A stretch of DNA of 64,000 nt from Sphaerobacter thermophilus DSM 20745 (GTDB lineage: Bacteria; Chloroflexota; Chloroflexia; Thermomicrobiales; Thermomicrobiaceae), in contig NC_013523.1 of the NCBI RefSeq assembly GCF_000024985.1, positions 1,984,001 through 2,048,000 of the forward strand, in the 5' to 3' direction. A program made the position numbers and the translations under genes. Position 1 is the first letter of the stretch. The number at the start of each line of letters is the position of its first letter. The notes beneath the pieces were generated by a model. That model was not told the DNA's origin. It did not search any database and saw only the letters and a program-made list of their open reading frames with translations. Below are positions 17,633 through 26,986 of the stretch, one piece after another.

Positions 17633-18487
17633 CTAGATGACGCGGTCGATCAGCTCTTGGAGGTCGGGAAGCTCGACCCCGATGCCCGTGGTGAACAAGA
17701 AGCCCAGGAAGAGGCTGAAGACGCCCGCAATCAGCCCGATCACCACGAAGACGGTGCGCCGCGTGCTGGACGAGACGAAGCCGAAGGTGGTCAGGGCAGC
17801 GATGATCGAGTTCGAGATGACCAGGCCGACCACGAAGGCCACCAGCAGCACGGACCCCGCCACCTTGGTGGTCGCTCCAGCCGTGGCGGCCAGAAGCAGC
17901 GCCTGGGAGCCGGTCTCGGCGCCGATGCCGTGGATCATGCCGATGCCGAGTGCCGTCTTCCAGCCGTAGCTGCTGACCCAGTGGTCGTGGCGGACGTAGC
18001 GCTCACCGCGCAGCCGGCTGCGGAGCCACGCCCAGGCGTTACCGACGGCGGCGAACACCAGCATCCAGCGGCTGCGCAGTTGAAAATCTCGCCCGTGACG
18101 CCACAGCGAGTACAGGATCCAGCCCCCGAGAACCAGCAGCGTCACACCGACGACGCGCTCCATGATGGGATCGATCCAGTCGGGCAGGATCGTGCTCGTC
18201 CAGAGGGCGATCAACCCCAGCACGACAACCACCAGGGCATGCCCTACCGCATAGAGCGTGGCGAGGAAGAAGCGATGCCGCGACTCGGCCGTGAGGTAGC
18301 GGCGGCTCGGCGCCAGCGTCGCTGCACCAACCCCGTCGGCACCGCCTTGCACCGGCTTCACCAGCTCTTCGTCATCCATCGTCCCGGTGATGTCGGTGAT
18401 GGCCGCAATGTGGTCCCAGTCGATACCGTGCCGGAGCCCGAGGCCCAACCCGGTCGCGATCAGTGCCAGCGCACCAAGGTCCGCCAT
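17633..18487 (-). CDS. nickel/cobalt permease, NiCoT/HoxN-like
   Basis: Integral membrane importer for Ni(II) or Co(II). The start is the ATG at 18487 (MADLGALALIATGLGLGLRH) behind GGAGGG. It has 284 residues and about seven membrane segments. The helix-II signature RHGIDWDHIAAI corresponds to the RHAxDADHI metal motif, with Trp in place of the family Ala. GMIHGIGAETGSQALLL is the second typical motif. A Fur-family regulator is transcribed divergently 191 bases away. Confidence 0.85.
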   Translation of the reverse strand: MADLGALALIATGLGLGLRHGIDWDHIAAITDITGTMDDEELVKPVQGGADGVGAATLAPSRRYLTAESRHRFFLATLYAVGHALVVVVLGLIALWTSTILPDWIDPIMERVVGVTLLVLGGWILYSLWRHGRDFQLRSRWMLVFAAVGNAWAWLRSRLRGERYVRHDHWVSSYGWKTALGIGMIHGIGAETGSQALLLAATAGATTKVAGSVLLVAFVVGLVISNSIIAALTTFGFVSSSTRRTVFVVIGLIAGVFSLFLGFLFTTGIGVELPDLQELIDRVI

Positions 18488-18577
18488 CGTCGCCTGCCCT
18501 CCGTTCGGCGCTGTGGGAAATGTCCGAGGACGTTGTCGCGGGCCGAGTCGCTGCGCGCCCGAACCGCACGGATCTGG

Positions 18578-18597
18578 CAACTCGTTGCAGATGCAAC
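18578..18597. promoter_or_regulatory. inverted-repeat operator between permease and Fur-family gene
   Basis: GTTGCA-ga-TGCAAC at 18584-18597 overlaps a second inverted repeat CAAC-tc-GTTG at 18578-18587, so half-sites are repeated. Position between the two divergent genes suggests binding of the Fur-family protein to control both. Confidence 0.55.
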
Positions 18598-18678
18598 TGG
18601 TAGCATGTTAGTGCCCGTGGCCCCGGTGGTCAACCCGGAGTAAGCTAGTGCATCAACGGGCCGCGATCTGGGGAGCAG

Positions 18679-19137
18679 ATGACGATGTCGGGTGACGTGC
18701 AGGAGGACAACGCGCTACAGGACGCACTGCGTCGCGCCGGCCTGCGGGTAACTCCGCAGCGCATGATGGTGCTGGCGGCGCTCGCAGCGGGCGAGGGGCA
18801 CATGACGGCGGATGAGATCTTCGACCTCGTCCGCCGGGAATACCCCTTCCTCAACCGCTCGACGGTCTATCGCACGCTCGACCGGCTGGTAGAGCTGGGG
18901 CTGGTGGCCGTCACCGACCTGGGCGAGGGCGTGCGCCAGTACGAACTGATAGGGACACAGCCCCACCACCACCTCATCTGCCAGCGCTGCGGCGTGACGA
19001 TCGACCTGGCCGACGAGGTCCTCCAGCCGCTCCGTGCCCGGCTCCAGGAGGAGTACGGCTTCGCCGCCCGAATGGATCACTTCGCCATCTTCGGCCTCTG
19101 CCGCGTCTGCCAGCCTGACGGCTCCTCCGACGACTGA
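18679..19137 (+). CDS. Fur-family metal-responsive repressor
   Basis: Winged-helix repressor of 152 residues. The DNA-binding helix region is LRVTPQRMMVLAAL and NRSTVYRTLDRLVELGLV. The metal part has HHHLICQRCG and a second CxxC (CRVC) near the C-terminus, giving the structural zinc site. Fur, Zur, Nur and PerR cannot be separated by sequence alone. The divergent nickel/cobalt permease favours a nickel-sensing (Nur-like) role, which is inference. The start used is the ATG at 18679; an ATG at 18685 (MSGDVQED) is also possible. Confidence 0.88.
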   Translation: MTMSGDVQEDNALQDALRRAGLRVTPQRMMVLAALAAGEGHMTADEIFDLVRREYPFLNRSTVYRTLDRLVELGLVAVTDLGEGVRQYELIGTQPHHHLICQRCGVTIDLADEVLQPLRARLQEEYGFAARMDHFAIFGLCRVCQPDGSSDD

Positions 19138-19181
19138 TCCTCGGCACTGTGGAGGATACGGCGATCCCAGCGCAGTGGTCG

Positions 19182-19206
19182 GTGCCCGGGGTAAACCCCC
19201 GGGCAC
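19182..19206. repeat. partial palindromic element
   Basis: The palindrome of GTGCCCGGGG and CCCCCGGGCAC arms around TAAA matches the outer palindrome of the larger elements at 21281 and 56934. It lies in the 173-base gap between the Fur gene and purE and may end both convergent transcripts. Confidence 0.6.
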
Positions 19207-19310
19207 AATCCACCCAACGAGGATCTGGGCGAGCTCCGCGCTCGTACCGATCACCTACACACGACTAGAATGAACGGCACGGCAGCGGGGTCCCCGCCGC
19301 GCACTTCACA

Positions 19311-19793
19311 CTAGAACCCGGTGACGCCCTCGCGGATCTTGGCGGCCTGCTCCTCACGGTACGCGCGGTAGGCGTCGGCGAACTGCGGCTCGGACAGCCC
19401 GATGATCTGCGCCGCGAGGAACGCCGCGTTGCGCGCCCCAGCCTTCCCGACGGCCACCGTCGCCACCGGCACCCCGGCCGGCATCTGCACGATGGCGAGC
19501 AGCGCGTCGAACCCCTTGAGATCGGTCGTCGGGAGCGGCACACCGATCACCGGCAGCGTGGTCCAGGAGGCGATCACCCCCGGCAGGTGCGCTGCACCAC
19601 CTGCAGCTGCGATGACGACTTTCACCCCGCGCTCCGCCGCACCCGTCGCGAACCGCTGCACCAGGTCCGGCGTGCGGTGCGCCGACATGACGTGCACTTC
19701 GTGGTCAAGGCCCAGCCCGTCCAGCGCCTTGATCGTCTCCTCCATGTACGGCATGTCGGACTGGCTGCCCATCACGATCGCGACCCGTGCCAT
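19311..19793 (-). CDS. purE: 5-(carboxyamino)imidazole ribonucleotide mutase
   Basis: Moves the carboxyl group of N5-CAIR to C4 in purine synthesis. It has 160 residues from the ATG at 19793 (MARVAIVMGSQSDMPYMEET) behind GGAGGGG. The motifs GSQSD, SAHRTP and AAGGAAHLPGVIAS are diagnostic of the class I enzyme. No purK or other purine gene adjoins; purK must lie elsewhere. The frame extends upstream to 19934 without family similarity. Confidence 0.96.
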   Translation of the reverse strand: MARVAIVMGSQSDMPYMEETIKALDGLGLDHEVHVMSAHRTPDLVQRFATGAAERGVKVVIAAAGGAAHLPGVIASWTTLPVIGVPLPTTDLKGFDALLAIVQMPAGVPVATVAVGKAGARNAAFLAAQIIGLSEPQFADAYRAYREEQAAKIREGVTGF

Positions 19794-19997
19794 GACCCCT
19801 CCGATTCCATTCGTTAGCCCATCCAGGCCCCAACACGCCCCGCTGCTACGCCCGACGCGGCGCGGACCGGCCCCCACGACCGCCGAGGCGCCGGGCACGA
19901 AACGCCGGGGCGCGCCGAGGATCATATCGCTCATGACGCCGGAGATAAAAGGAGCCGATGCGCGGACCGGGTGCGGACCCCACGGCCAGCGACGGGC

Positions 19998-21146
19998 TCA
20001 CGCGCCCGCCACCGCTTCGTACTCGGCCCGTAGCTGCCCACAGGCAGCAGAAATGTCGACGCCTCGCGAGTAGCGCACCGTGGCCGGGATGCCCCGGGCA
20101 CGCAGGATCTGCTCGAAGCGGTTGATGCGCTCGACGCTGGGCCGGCCGAACGGCGCGGCCGGCGTCGGGTTCAGGGGGATCAGGTTGACGTGGCAGAGGA
20201 GGCCACGCAGGAGCCGGGCGAGCTCCTCGGCGTTGGCATCGCTGTCGTTCACGCCGTCGATGAGGACATACTCGAAGGTCACCCGCCGCCCGGTCTCCCC
20301 TACGTAGCGGCGGCAGGCGGCGATCAACTCCCCGATCGGGTACCGCCGGTTGAGCGGGACGAGCGACGAGCGCAGGTCGTCGTTCGGCGCGTGGAGCGAC
20401 ACCGCGAGCTTCACCTGGAACGGCTCCCGCGCCAGGCGGTCGATGAAGGGGACGAGGCCCGAGGTGGAGACCGTGATGCGCCGGGCGCCGAAGTTCATCC
20501 CCTCCTCCTCGTGGAGGATGCGCACCATGCGCATGGTCGCCTCGTAGTTCTGGAACGGCTCGCCCATCCCCATCATCACGATGTTAGTCAGCGTCCGGCC
20601 AGCCTCCCGCGCCCGGCGCGCGGCCGCGACCACCTGCGCGACCATCTCCCCGGCCGTCAGGTTCCGCGTCAGGCCCATCATGCCGGTCGCGCAGAAGCTG
20701 CAGCCGACCGCGCAGCCGACCTGGCAGGAGACACAGACGGTGGTGCGGTCGGGGTAGAACATCAGCACCGTCTCGATGTGCTGCCCGTCGACCGTCCGGA
20801 AGAGGGTCTTGATCGTCTCGCCGTCGTCGGTCTGAACCTCGCGCACGGGAGTCAGCGGCGTCAAGGGCAGCCGCGTGGCAAGATCGGCCCGCAGTGTCTT
20901 GGGGAGCACCGTCATAGCGTCGTAATCGACGGCGAGCTGGCGATAGGCCCAGTGGAAGATCTGGCGCGCCCGGTAGCGCGGGACGCCGTCCGCAGCCAGC
21001 CGCTCCTCCAACTCCGCGAGGGTCAGATCGTAGAGCGCCACCGGCCGGTTCCGCCGCGCCAAGCGCACTGGCCGAGTCACCGGTGTCGAAGAAGAAGTTT
21101 GCGTCGTTGTCATCTCGGCTGCCTGCCCGCTCCCATCACGCGCCAT
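19998..21146 (-). CDS. rlmN: 23S rRNA (adenine-2503-C2)-methyltransferase
   Basis: Radical-SAM enzyme that methylates A2503 of 23S rRNA (and A37 of some tRNAs). The radical-SAM cluster motif C-x3-C-x2-C is seen in [14 protein letters not shown]. Family motifs include [23 protein letters not shown] and [10 protein letters not shown]. The ORF gives 382 residues. The ATG at 21113 ([12 protein letters not shown]) is an equally likely start; neither has a strong ribosome site, and the N-terminal 30 residues are not conserved-looking. Stand-alone gene. Confidence 0.95.
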   Translation of the reverse strand: MARDGSGQAAEMTTTQTSSSTPVTRPVRLARRNRPVALYDLTLAELEERLAADGVPRYRARQIFHWAYRQLAVDYDAMTVLPKTLRADLATRLPLTPLTPVREVQTDDGETIKTLFRTVDGQHIETVLMFYPDRTTVCVSCQVGCAVGCSFCATGMMGLTRNLTAGEMVAQVVAAARRAREAGRTLTNIVMMGMGEPFQNYEATMRMVRILHEEEGMNFGARRITVSTSGLVPFIDRLAREPFQVKLAVSLHAPNDDLRSSLVPLNRRYPIGELIAACRRYVGETGRRVTFEYVLIDGVNDSDANAEELARLLRGLLCHVNLIPLNPTPAAPFGRPSVERINRFEQILRARGIPATVRYSRGVDISAACGQLRAEYEAVAGA

Positions 21147-21280
21147 GTTCGAACTCGAAGTGTAGCACGGTGATTACGGCACGATCGGCGCGCCACGCTC
21201 ATCGTCGTCCCGTGGAAATCGCTGCGCAGGGCGCGTCAAGGCGCAGACCCGGATGATGGGATGTTCACCGGTCGGCGCGT

Positions 21281-21426
21281 GCCCGGGTGTAAACCCCCGG
21301 GCTCACAAGAGAAGCCCGCTTCAGCGGGCTAGGAATCCTGGATCCCGTGGGCGGCCGGATCGGTTACGCCTGTATGTTGCCATCACAGCCCCTTCAGTGG
21401 GCTTACCCGAGGATTCAGCCCGGGGG
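21281..21426. repeat. palindromic dispersed element, copy A
   Basis: Outer palindrome GCCCGGGTGTAAACCCCCGGGC (shown as two arms 21281-21302). Then come AAGCCCGCTTCAGCGGGCT, about 55 less conserved bases, and right arm AGCCCCTTCAGTGGGCTT (21387-21404), ending near GCCCGGGGG. The inner bases resemble copy B at 56934-57075. The rest of 21147-21678 has no recognised gene. Confidence 0.75.
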
Positions 21427-21678
21427 TGGGTACGTGCCACCGCACGGGGATCCCTACACCACCAACCCCGGGCCCCCAACCTCGCCGCGAGGCTCCTCCC
21501 CCCACCCCCTTCGAACACCCACCGCCGCTGTGCCATCCCGCTTGCGCGCACCCCCACCGCACCCCGGTTGCCCGAAACGGGGTCAGGTGCTACAAGGGGA
21601 GCCCAGCGGGTGACGACGAACCGCGCCCCGCCCGGTTGGTGGGCAGGGGACGGCGACGCTGTGGCCGGGAGGGTGCCG

Positions 21679-23322
21679 ATGAGTGCGGGGCAGGATGAAC
21701 AGGTTCTCGAGAAGATTGTCGAACGCGTCCGCACGAACGTGCGGGCCGCAGGGATCCCTATTACCGACGATGACATCCAGGGGATGATCGATAAGGGCTT
21801 CCTGGCCAACGTGGTGGCCTTCGAGGCCATCGCAGCCCAGACGCCCACGGATTTGATCCCCGACTACCTCAAGGGTTGGGGAGAGGACGGCGCGCCGCCA
21901 GCTCCCACCGCGGCCGCTCCGGCCGGGTCCGCTGAGCGCGCACCGGCGACCGAGCGCGAGCCGGGGTACGAGACGCTCGCCGAGGTCGCGGCGCGCCTGC
22001 GTACAGGCGAGGTCTCCCCGGTCGAGCTGACGCAGCAGGCGCTTGACCGCATCGCCGAGCGCGATGGGGAGTTGAACAGCTTCCAGCTCGTGCTTGCGGA
22101 CGAAGCCCTTGCCGCCGCGCGCGAGGCCGAGCGGGAGATCGCCGCGGATAATTGGCGCGGCCCGCTGCACGGAGTTCCGGTGGCGGTGAAGGATCTACTC
22201 GCGATGAAGGGCACGGTCACCACCGCCGGCTCGAAGATCCTCGCTGATTGGGTCACGGACTTCGATGCGGCGGCCGTCGAGCGCCTGCGGGAAGCCGGGG
22301 CCGTGATCGTCGGCAAGACCCGCATGTCGGAGTTCGCCTACTCGCCAGGGTCGAACAACGCGCACTATGGACCAACGCCGAACCCGTGGAACCGGGAACA
22401 CGACTCGGCCGGGTCCAGCAGCGGTTCCGGCGCGGCGGTCGCCGACGGGATGGTCTACGGCGCGCTGGGCTCCGACACCGGAGGTTCGATCCGCATGCCG
22501 GCCGGGGTCTGTGGCATCGTCGGGCTGAAGCCCACCTTCGGCCGGGTCAGCCTCCACGGCGCCGTCACGCTCTCCTGGTCGCTCGACCACCTCGGGCCGA
22601 TGACACGCAGCGTCCGCGACGCCGCGGCCATGCTCCAGATCCTCGCCGGGCACGACCCGCGCGACCTCCGGGCCCGAGCCGTCCCGGTGCCGGACTACAG
22701 CGCGCAGCTCGACGCGGGCGTCGCCGGGCTGCGGATCGGTGTGCTGCGGGAAGACGGATCCGGGATGCCCCTCGGCACGGACGAGGCCCTGGCTGCCTGG
22801 CGGGCCGGGCTGGCTGCGCTGGAACGCAACGGTGCCGAACTGGTGGAGATCGACATCCCTGAGATGCAGGCCCTGCGCGTGCTGAACAGCGCGATCATCG
22901 CCATGGAGGCGGCGACCTATCACGAGCCCAATCTGCGCGAGCGGCTGGACGACTTCGGCGACTTCATGCGCCACCGCGTCCTCTCGGCGTACGGGTACGG
23001 CCCGCTCGCGCTGGTGAAGGCGCAGCAGGCGCGTGCGGCGCTCCGGCGCCGCCTCGACGCGATCTTCGAGCGCGTGGATCTGCTGAGCACCCCGACGTTG
23101 CCGTACGGCGCCCCGCGGCTCGGTGACCCCAGCCGAAACACCGTCTTCACCTCGCCCTTCAACGCGCTCGGCTGGCCCGCGATCACCGTCCCGGTAGGCC
23201 GCACGGCCGAGCGGCTGCCGCTCGGCCTGCAACTGGCCGGCCGGCCGTGGGACGAGGTCACCGTACTCCGCGCCGCGGCGGTCGTCGAGGCCGACGGCCC
23301 CTGGCCCGGCGGTAAGCCGTAA
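21679..23322 (+). CDS. amidase-signature enzyme with N-terminal helical extension
   Basis: Amide hydrolase of the amidase-signature family. The start is the ATG at 21679 (MSAGQDEQVLEKIVERVRTN) behind GGGAGG with six bases; an upstream open frame runs through a repeat and is rejected. It has 547 residues. About 75 N-terminal residues form a predicted helical domain, followed by an Ala/Pro linker and then the catalytic domain. K171 (VAVKDLL), the SSSGSG segment and DTGGSIRMP supply the Lys-Ser-Ser triad. No gatB/gatC adjoin, so it is probably not the tRNA amidotransferase subunit. Substrate unknown. Confidence 0.88.
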   Translation: MSAGQDEQVLEKIVERVRTNVRAAGIPITDDDIQGMIDKGFLANVVAFEAIAAQTPTDLIPDYLKGWGEDGAPPAPTAAAPAGSAERAPATEREPGYETLAEVAARLRTGEVSPVELTQQALDRIAERDGELNSFQLVLADEALAAAREAEREIAADNWRGPLHGVPVAVKDLLAMKGTVTTAGSKILADWVTDFDAAAVERLREAGAVIVGKTRMSEFAYSPGSNNAHYGPTPNPWNREHDSAGSSSGSGAAVADGMVYGALGSDTGGSIRMPAGVCGIVGLKPTFGRVSLHGAVTLSWSLDHLGPMTRSVRDAAAMLQILAGHDPRDLRARAVPVPDYSAQLDAGVAGLRIGVLREDGSGMPLGTDEALAAWRAGLAALERNGAELVEIDIPEMQALRVLNSAIIAMEAATYHEPNLRERLDDFGDFMRHRVLSAYGYGPLALVKAQQARAALRRRLDAIFERVDLLSTPTLPYGAPRLGDPSRNTVFTSPFNALGWPAITVPVGRTAERLPLGLQLAGRPWDEVTVLRAAAVVEADGPWPGGKP

Positions 23323-23385
23323 GGACCGAACGCTCACCCCCGATCCCCTTCTCCAAACGCAGGGAAGGGGATCGGGGGATCTCCG

Positions 23386-23528
23386 TCATGCGTCATGCGT
23401 CATGCGTCATACGTCACTCGTACTGCGTATTTCGTATGGCGTATCTCTCCCCTGCGGGGAGAGGGGCCGGGGGTGAGGGGAACGGTTGACGCATGACGTA
23501 TGACGTATGACGCATCACGCATCACGTA
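23386..23528. repeat. heptamer repeat element, copy 3
   Basis: Left arm of about eight heptamers, first TCATGCG x3 and then increasingly degenerate (TCATACG, TCACTCG, TACTGCG). Central hairpin CTCTCCCC/GGGGAGAG near 23446-23466. Right arm of six units from TGACGCA to TCACGTA (23487-23528). The right arm supplies the last codons and stop of the minus-strand gene ending at 23522. Confidence 0.85.
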
Positions 23529-24370
23529 TCGCGAAACCGCTTCCCGTGCACCCGATCTTGATCGACGAGCGCCTGGTCGGCAGCTCGCTGCTCGATGACC
23601 TCCTCGGGTGGGAGATCGCGGCGACGCGCGACGTCCTCGCGTGGATCCGACTCGCCCCAGTGATCGATGTCCACCAGGTAGGAGAAGCGGTCGAGGAGCG
23701 GTCCGCGGAAGGGGACCTCGGGGCGCGCGGGCGTGCGCAGGTCGTCCTGCAGCCGCGCGATCAGATACTCGACCACCCAGGTCGGGACCAGCGAGCGGGC
23801 CTCGGGGTAGACAAAGCGGTAGTAGTGGATGTAGACGCTCAGCAGCTCCCAGTGGTCGGCGTAGCGGTCGAGGAGGTGCTGCCAGTTGATCCGGTCGTGG
23901 GCGCGGCGGATCAGGTGGGCGATGTCGGCGCCGTCGAATCGCTCCCGCCCGGCCACGTATGACTTGGCCCAGATCAGATCGGTGATCGCCAGGACCGACG
24001 TGTCGAGGCCGAAGATCCGCAGCGGCTCGCTGGCCTCGAACCAGCTATCGTCCACCGGCTGGAGCCAGTTCCCAAACCCTGAGATCAGGTCGACGACAAC
24101 ATCGTCGTCAACGGCCTTCGCCAGCCAGTGCGATGCGAGGATCTCCACCCGGAACCCGGCATTGGCGAGGGCCACCAGCGCCGGGTCGCGATCCTCGGGT
24201 CGCAGGAAGAGATCGAGATCTTTGGTGTTCCGCCAGAGTCCAGTGTAGTGATAGACCGCGAGCGCCCCGGCCACCAGGTAGGGCACGCCCGCGTCCTGCA
24301 GCGTCTGCATGGCGCGCGTGTAGATAGCCTGGACCTCGGCGGGCAGGTCGTGTTGCATGCTCATCTGCAT
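23522..24370 (-). CDS. nucleotidyltransferase-fold protein
   Basis: 282 residues from the ATG at 24370 (MQMSMQHDLPAEVQAIYTRA) behind GGAGG. The segment PYLVAGALAVYHYTG followed by RNTKDLDLFL has the Gly-rich strand and DxD pair of minimal nucleotidyltransferases (also called nucleotidyl transferase AbiEii-like or DUF1814-like folds). The C-terminal half is helical and Trp/Tyr-rich. No antitoxin-like partner is seen. The reading frame ends inside the right arm of a heptamer repeat (last residues GKRFRDT), so the C-terminus may have been altered by the repeat. Function unproven. Confidence 0.75.
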   Translation of the reverse strand: MQMSMQHDLPAEVQAIYTRAMQTLQDAGVPYLVAGALAVYHYTGLWRNTKDLDLFLRPEDRDPALVALANAGFRVEILASHWLAKAVDDDVVVDLISGFGNWLQPVDDSWFEASEPLRIFGLDTSVLAITDLIWAKSYVAGRERFDGADIAHLIRRAHDRINWQHLLDRYADHWELLSVYIHYYRFVYPEARSLVPTWVVEYLIARLQDDLRTPARPEVPFRGPLLDRFSYLVDIDHWGESDPREDVARRRDLPPEEVIEQRAADQALVDQDRVHGKRFRDT

Positions 24371-24514
24371 GCCTATTCCTCCGTCCTCCCCGGCCACGTT
24401 GCCGGGTTGCGCGTGCAAATGCAAATCACGTACCGCCGTCGTGGTCCGATTCCTGCAGCATGCGGGCGGGCGGGTCACGAACGCCGTGCCCGGGACACGT
24501 AGGCGGAGAGCGCT

Positions 24515-25291
24515 GTGATTCGACTGGCGGCGATTGGCGACATTCACACCCGGAAGGGCACGGAAGCAGAGCTGCGGAAGTTGTTCGACCTTGTCCGGGA
24601 GGAAGCCGACCTGCTCCTCCTCGCGGGCGATCTGACCGACAGCGGCGTGGCTGACGAGGCCCGGGTGCTCGCCTCGCTGCTCGACTGCGAACAGCTCCCC
24701 GTCGTCGCGGTCCTGGGCAACCACGACTGCCACCACAACCAGCAGGAGGCCATCCAGGAGATCCTCGAGGCGTGTGGGGTCGTCGTACTCGACGGCGACG
24801 GCTGGGTGTTCGAACGCGCCGGGGTGCGCCTCGGCCTGGCAGGTTGCATCGGCTTCGGCGGAGGTTTCCGGCCTTTTAACCTCGAGCCCTTCGGCGAGAC
24901 GGCCTGGAAGATCCTCTACGACAAGGTCATCGAGGAGAGCCGCAAACTCGACCGCGGGCTGACCGCGGTCGCGGACTGCGACTACCGCGTCGCGCTCACA
25001 CACTACAGCCCCACCGTCGACACCATGGGCGATGAACCGCCGGCACTGCACCCTTACCTGGGGTCGAGCGAACTGGGTCAGGCGCTGGAACGCCACCAGG
25101 TGCTCTTCGCCGTCCACGGCCACGCCCATCGCGGTCGGCCGGAGGGATGCACCGACCAGGGCATCCCGGTCTACAACGTCGCGCTGCCGGTCGTCCGGCG
25201 TCCGGTGATCTGGCGCTTCGACCCGAGGCGCGAGGACACGGTCGTGGAGCCGATCCTGGTCGGCTCGGACGGCCCGACGAGCGATGGTTAG
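24515..25291 (+). CDS. metallophosphoesterase
   Basis: Calcineurin-like phosphoesterase of 258 residues. All family motifs are present: GDIHTRKG, AGDLTDSG, GNHDCHH, a histidine in THYSPTVDT, and HGHAHRG. These bind two metal ions. The GTG start follows GGAG. The substrate could be a nucleotide, phosphoprotein or nucleic acid. It is not an SbcD: it lacks the C-terminal capping domain, and sbcC is 29 kb away. Confidence 0.9.
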   Translation: MIRLAAIGDIHTRKGTEAELRKLFDLVREEADLLLLAGDLTDSGVADEARVLASLLDCEQLPVVAVLGNHDCHHNQQEAIQEILEACGVVVLDGDGWVFERAGVRLGLAGCIGFGGGFRPFNLEPFGETAWKILYDKVIEESRKLDRGLTAVADCDYRVALTHYSPTVDTMGDEPPALHPYLGSSELGQALERHQVLFAVHGHAHRGRPEGCTDQGIPVYNVALPVVRRPVIWRFDPRREDTVVEPILVGSDGPTSDG

Positions 25292-25332
25292 ACGCACAGG
25301 AGCGCGTACGGTCTGGTTTCTGAACCATCTTG

Positions 25333-25341
25333 TGTGATAAT
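25333..25341 (+). promoter_or_regulatory. extended -10 promoter of the superoxide dismutase gene
   Basis: TGT then GATAAT at 25336-25341. No strong -35 lies 17 bases upstream. Predicted start near 25348, about 70 bases before the coding start. Confidence 0.5.
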
Positions 25342-25416
25342 GGGAGGTGCGACGGTTCCGGGCACCAAGGCGCTCGGCCCGCATGGCTGATCGATCGTTA
25401 CCAAGGAGGGAAGGTT

Positions 25417-26028
25417 ATGGCCTACCAGGCGATCGAGTTGCCCTACGCGTACAACGCGCTGGAGCCGCATATCGACGAAGCGACCATGCGCTACCACCAC
25501 GACAACCACTACATGACCTATGTCAACAACTACAACAACGCCATCAAGGGCCACTCCAACCTGCAGAACATGAGCGCCGAGGATGTTCTGCGCAACATCA
25601 ACCAGGTGCCGGAGGACATCCGCACTGCCGTCCGCAACAACGGGGGCGGTGCGGTCAACCACACCATGTTCTGGGAGATCATGGGCCCGAACAAGGGTGG
25701 CGAGCCGACCGGTGAGCTTGCGGACGCCATCAAGCAGGCGTTCGGTGACTTCGCCTCCTTCAAGGACGAGTTCACCAAGGCAGCCCTCGGGCGCTTCGGC
25801 AGCGGCTGGGCCTGGCTGGTATGGCGCAACGGCAAGCTCGAGGTCATGAGCACGGCGAACCAGGACAGCCCCTTGATGGACGGCCTCTACCCGATCATGG
25901 GCCTGGACGTCTGGGAGCATGCCTACTACCTCAAGTACCAGTACCGCCGCCCGGCCTACGTCGAGGCCTGGTGGAACGTGGTCAACTGGGACGAGGTCGC
26001 CAAGCGCTTCGCCACCGCCCGCAGCTAG
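25417..26028 (+). CDS. superoxide dismutase, Fe/Mn family
   Basis: Converts superoxide to oxygen and hydrogen peroxide. It has 203 residues from the ATG at 25417 behind AAGGAGGG. The metal ligands are the His in [16 protein letters not shown], the His in NHTMFWE, and Asp and His in [12 protein letters not shown]. No signal peptide, so cytoplasmic. Whether Fe or Mn is used cannot be decided from sequence. Confidence 0.97.
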   Translation: MAYQAIELPYAYNALEPHIDEATMRYHHDNHYMTYVNNYNNAIKGHSNLQNMSAEDVLRNINQVPEDIRTAVRNNGGGAVNHTMFWEIMGPNKGGEPTGELADAIKQAFGDFASFKDEFTKAALGRFGSGWAWLVWRNGKLEVMSTANQDSPLMDGLYPIMGLDVWEHAYYLKYQYRRPAYVEAWWNVVNWDEVAKRFATARS

Positions 26029-26049
26029 CCGTACGACGGCGCCCGCACC

Positions 26050-26083
26050 GCGGGAGGGCACCCACGCCCTCCCGCTGGTCTTT
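26050..26083 (+). terminator. terminator after superoxide dismutase
   Basis: Perfect ten-base arms GCGGGAGGGC/GCCCTCCCGC (26050-26059, 26066-26075) followed by TGGTCTTT. Confidence 0.8.
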
Positions 26084-26153
26084 GTGGAGGGCGGCGGCCG
26101 CAGCCGCCGCTGTGGTACGCGCCGCCGTCGCGCAGGCAGGCCGGCTCGGGCAC

Positions 26154-26918
26154 TCAGACCTCGCCGCTCAACGCCGCGTAGTAGTCGGCCCATCGCGCGT
26201 CGAGATAGCTTGGAAACGTGTAGACACCGGTTACTATCAAGTAGCAGCGGTGTCCCGCCCCAGCCTGAGGCTCGAACGGGCGACTCAGGCCGATCCGCAG
26301 GAAGATCTCCTCCGCGTCGTTCAGCCGCTCTCGCACGTGAATCGCGGCGCGATCGCGGCGCCCGTTGCTCCGCTCCCAGGTTCGGCGGCAGTGCTCGCGA
26401 AACGCCAGATCGGTCACGCGCAGGCGATAGCTGGTTCCGGCCGCGTCATCGAAGCGGAGCGTGAACTGGTCGCGGTCACGGACCTCATCCCGGCTGAGAT
26501 CGAGCCAGGTGATCCTGAGCACACGCACCGTACCGAGCGAGGCATGCCCTTCTCCCGGACGGACATAGCGCCCGTCGACGACCTCAGTGCCAAAGAGATC
26601 GGTGACGGCATCGCGGCACACCCGCCGGAGGAAGGCTCGCGCTTCAGCCTCGGGCAGGCGGCGAACGATACGTACCCTACCGAGCCCATCGATGCGGCGA
26701 TCTTCGGTGTGCGGCGGAGAGGGCGTCGCCTCCAGGAGGTCGATCTCGATCTCCGTCAGCGGTTCGACAAGGGTCCCCGACTCGTCGCGAAGGTACGCCC
26801 AAGGGATCCCACCGCCTGCCGGCAGCACCGGTCGCGTGGCCTGCTGTCCCACGTAACCGGCGATGCACACGCCAGAATCCATCCATGCCACGTCGGTAAC
26901 GACAAGCCGCTCGCGCAT
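26154..26918 (-). CDS. dual OB-fold-like protein of unknown function
   Basis: 254 residues from the ATG at 26918 behind GGAGGGGAGG. No catalytic motif or membrane segment is recognised. Two beta-rich halves with similar starts (MRERLVVTDVAWMDSGVCIAG and VRVLRITWLDLSRDEVRD) suggest a duplicated OB-like fold, as in proteins annotated dual OB domain. It is last in a minus-strand cassette after two DUF488 proteins, 68 bases after the second. Such folds usually bind nucleic acid or nucleotides; the role here is unknown. Confidence 0.7.
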   Translation of the reverse strand: MRERLVVTDVAWMDSGVCIAGYVGQQATRPVLPAGGGIPWAYLRDESGTLVEPLTEIEIDLLEATPSPPHTEDRRIDGLGRVRIVRRLPEAEARAFLRRVCRDAVTDLFGTEVVDGRYVRPGEGHASLGTVRVLRITWLDLSRDEVRDRDQFTLRFDDAAGTSYRLRVTDLAFREHCRRTWERSNGRRDRAAIHVRERLNDAEEIFLRIGLSRPFEPQAGAGHRCYLIVTGVYTFPSYLDARWADYYAALSGEV

Positions 26919-26986
26919 AGACCTCCCCTCCCACGACAGCGGGCAATCCGGTGGCGAGCGGCGACGTGGGGTCGGCGCCGCTCTGC

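Noticed and set aside
21253-21678. Upstream extension of the amidase frame
   Set aside because: It runs through a dispersed repeat. The ATG at 21679 has an ideal ribosome site.
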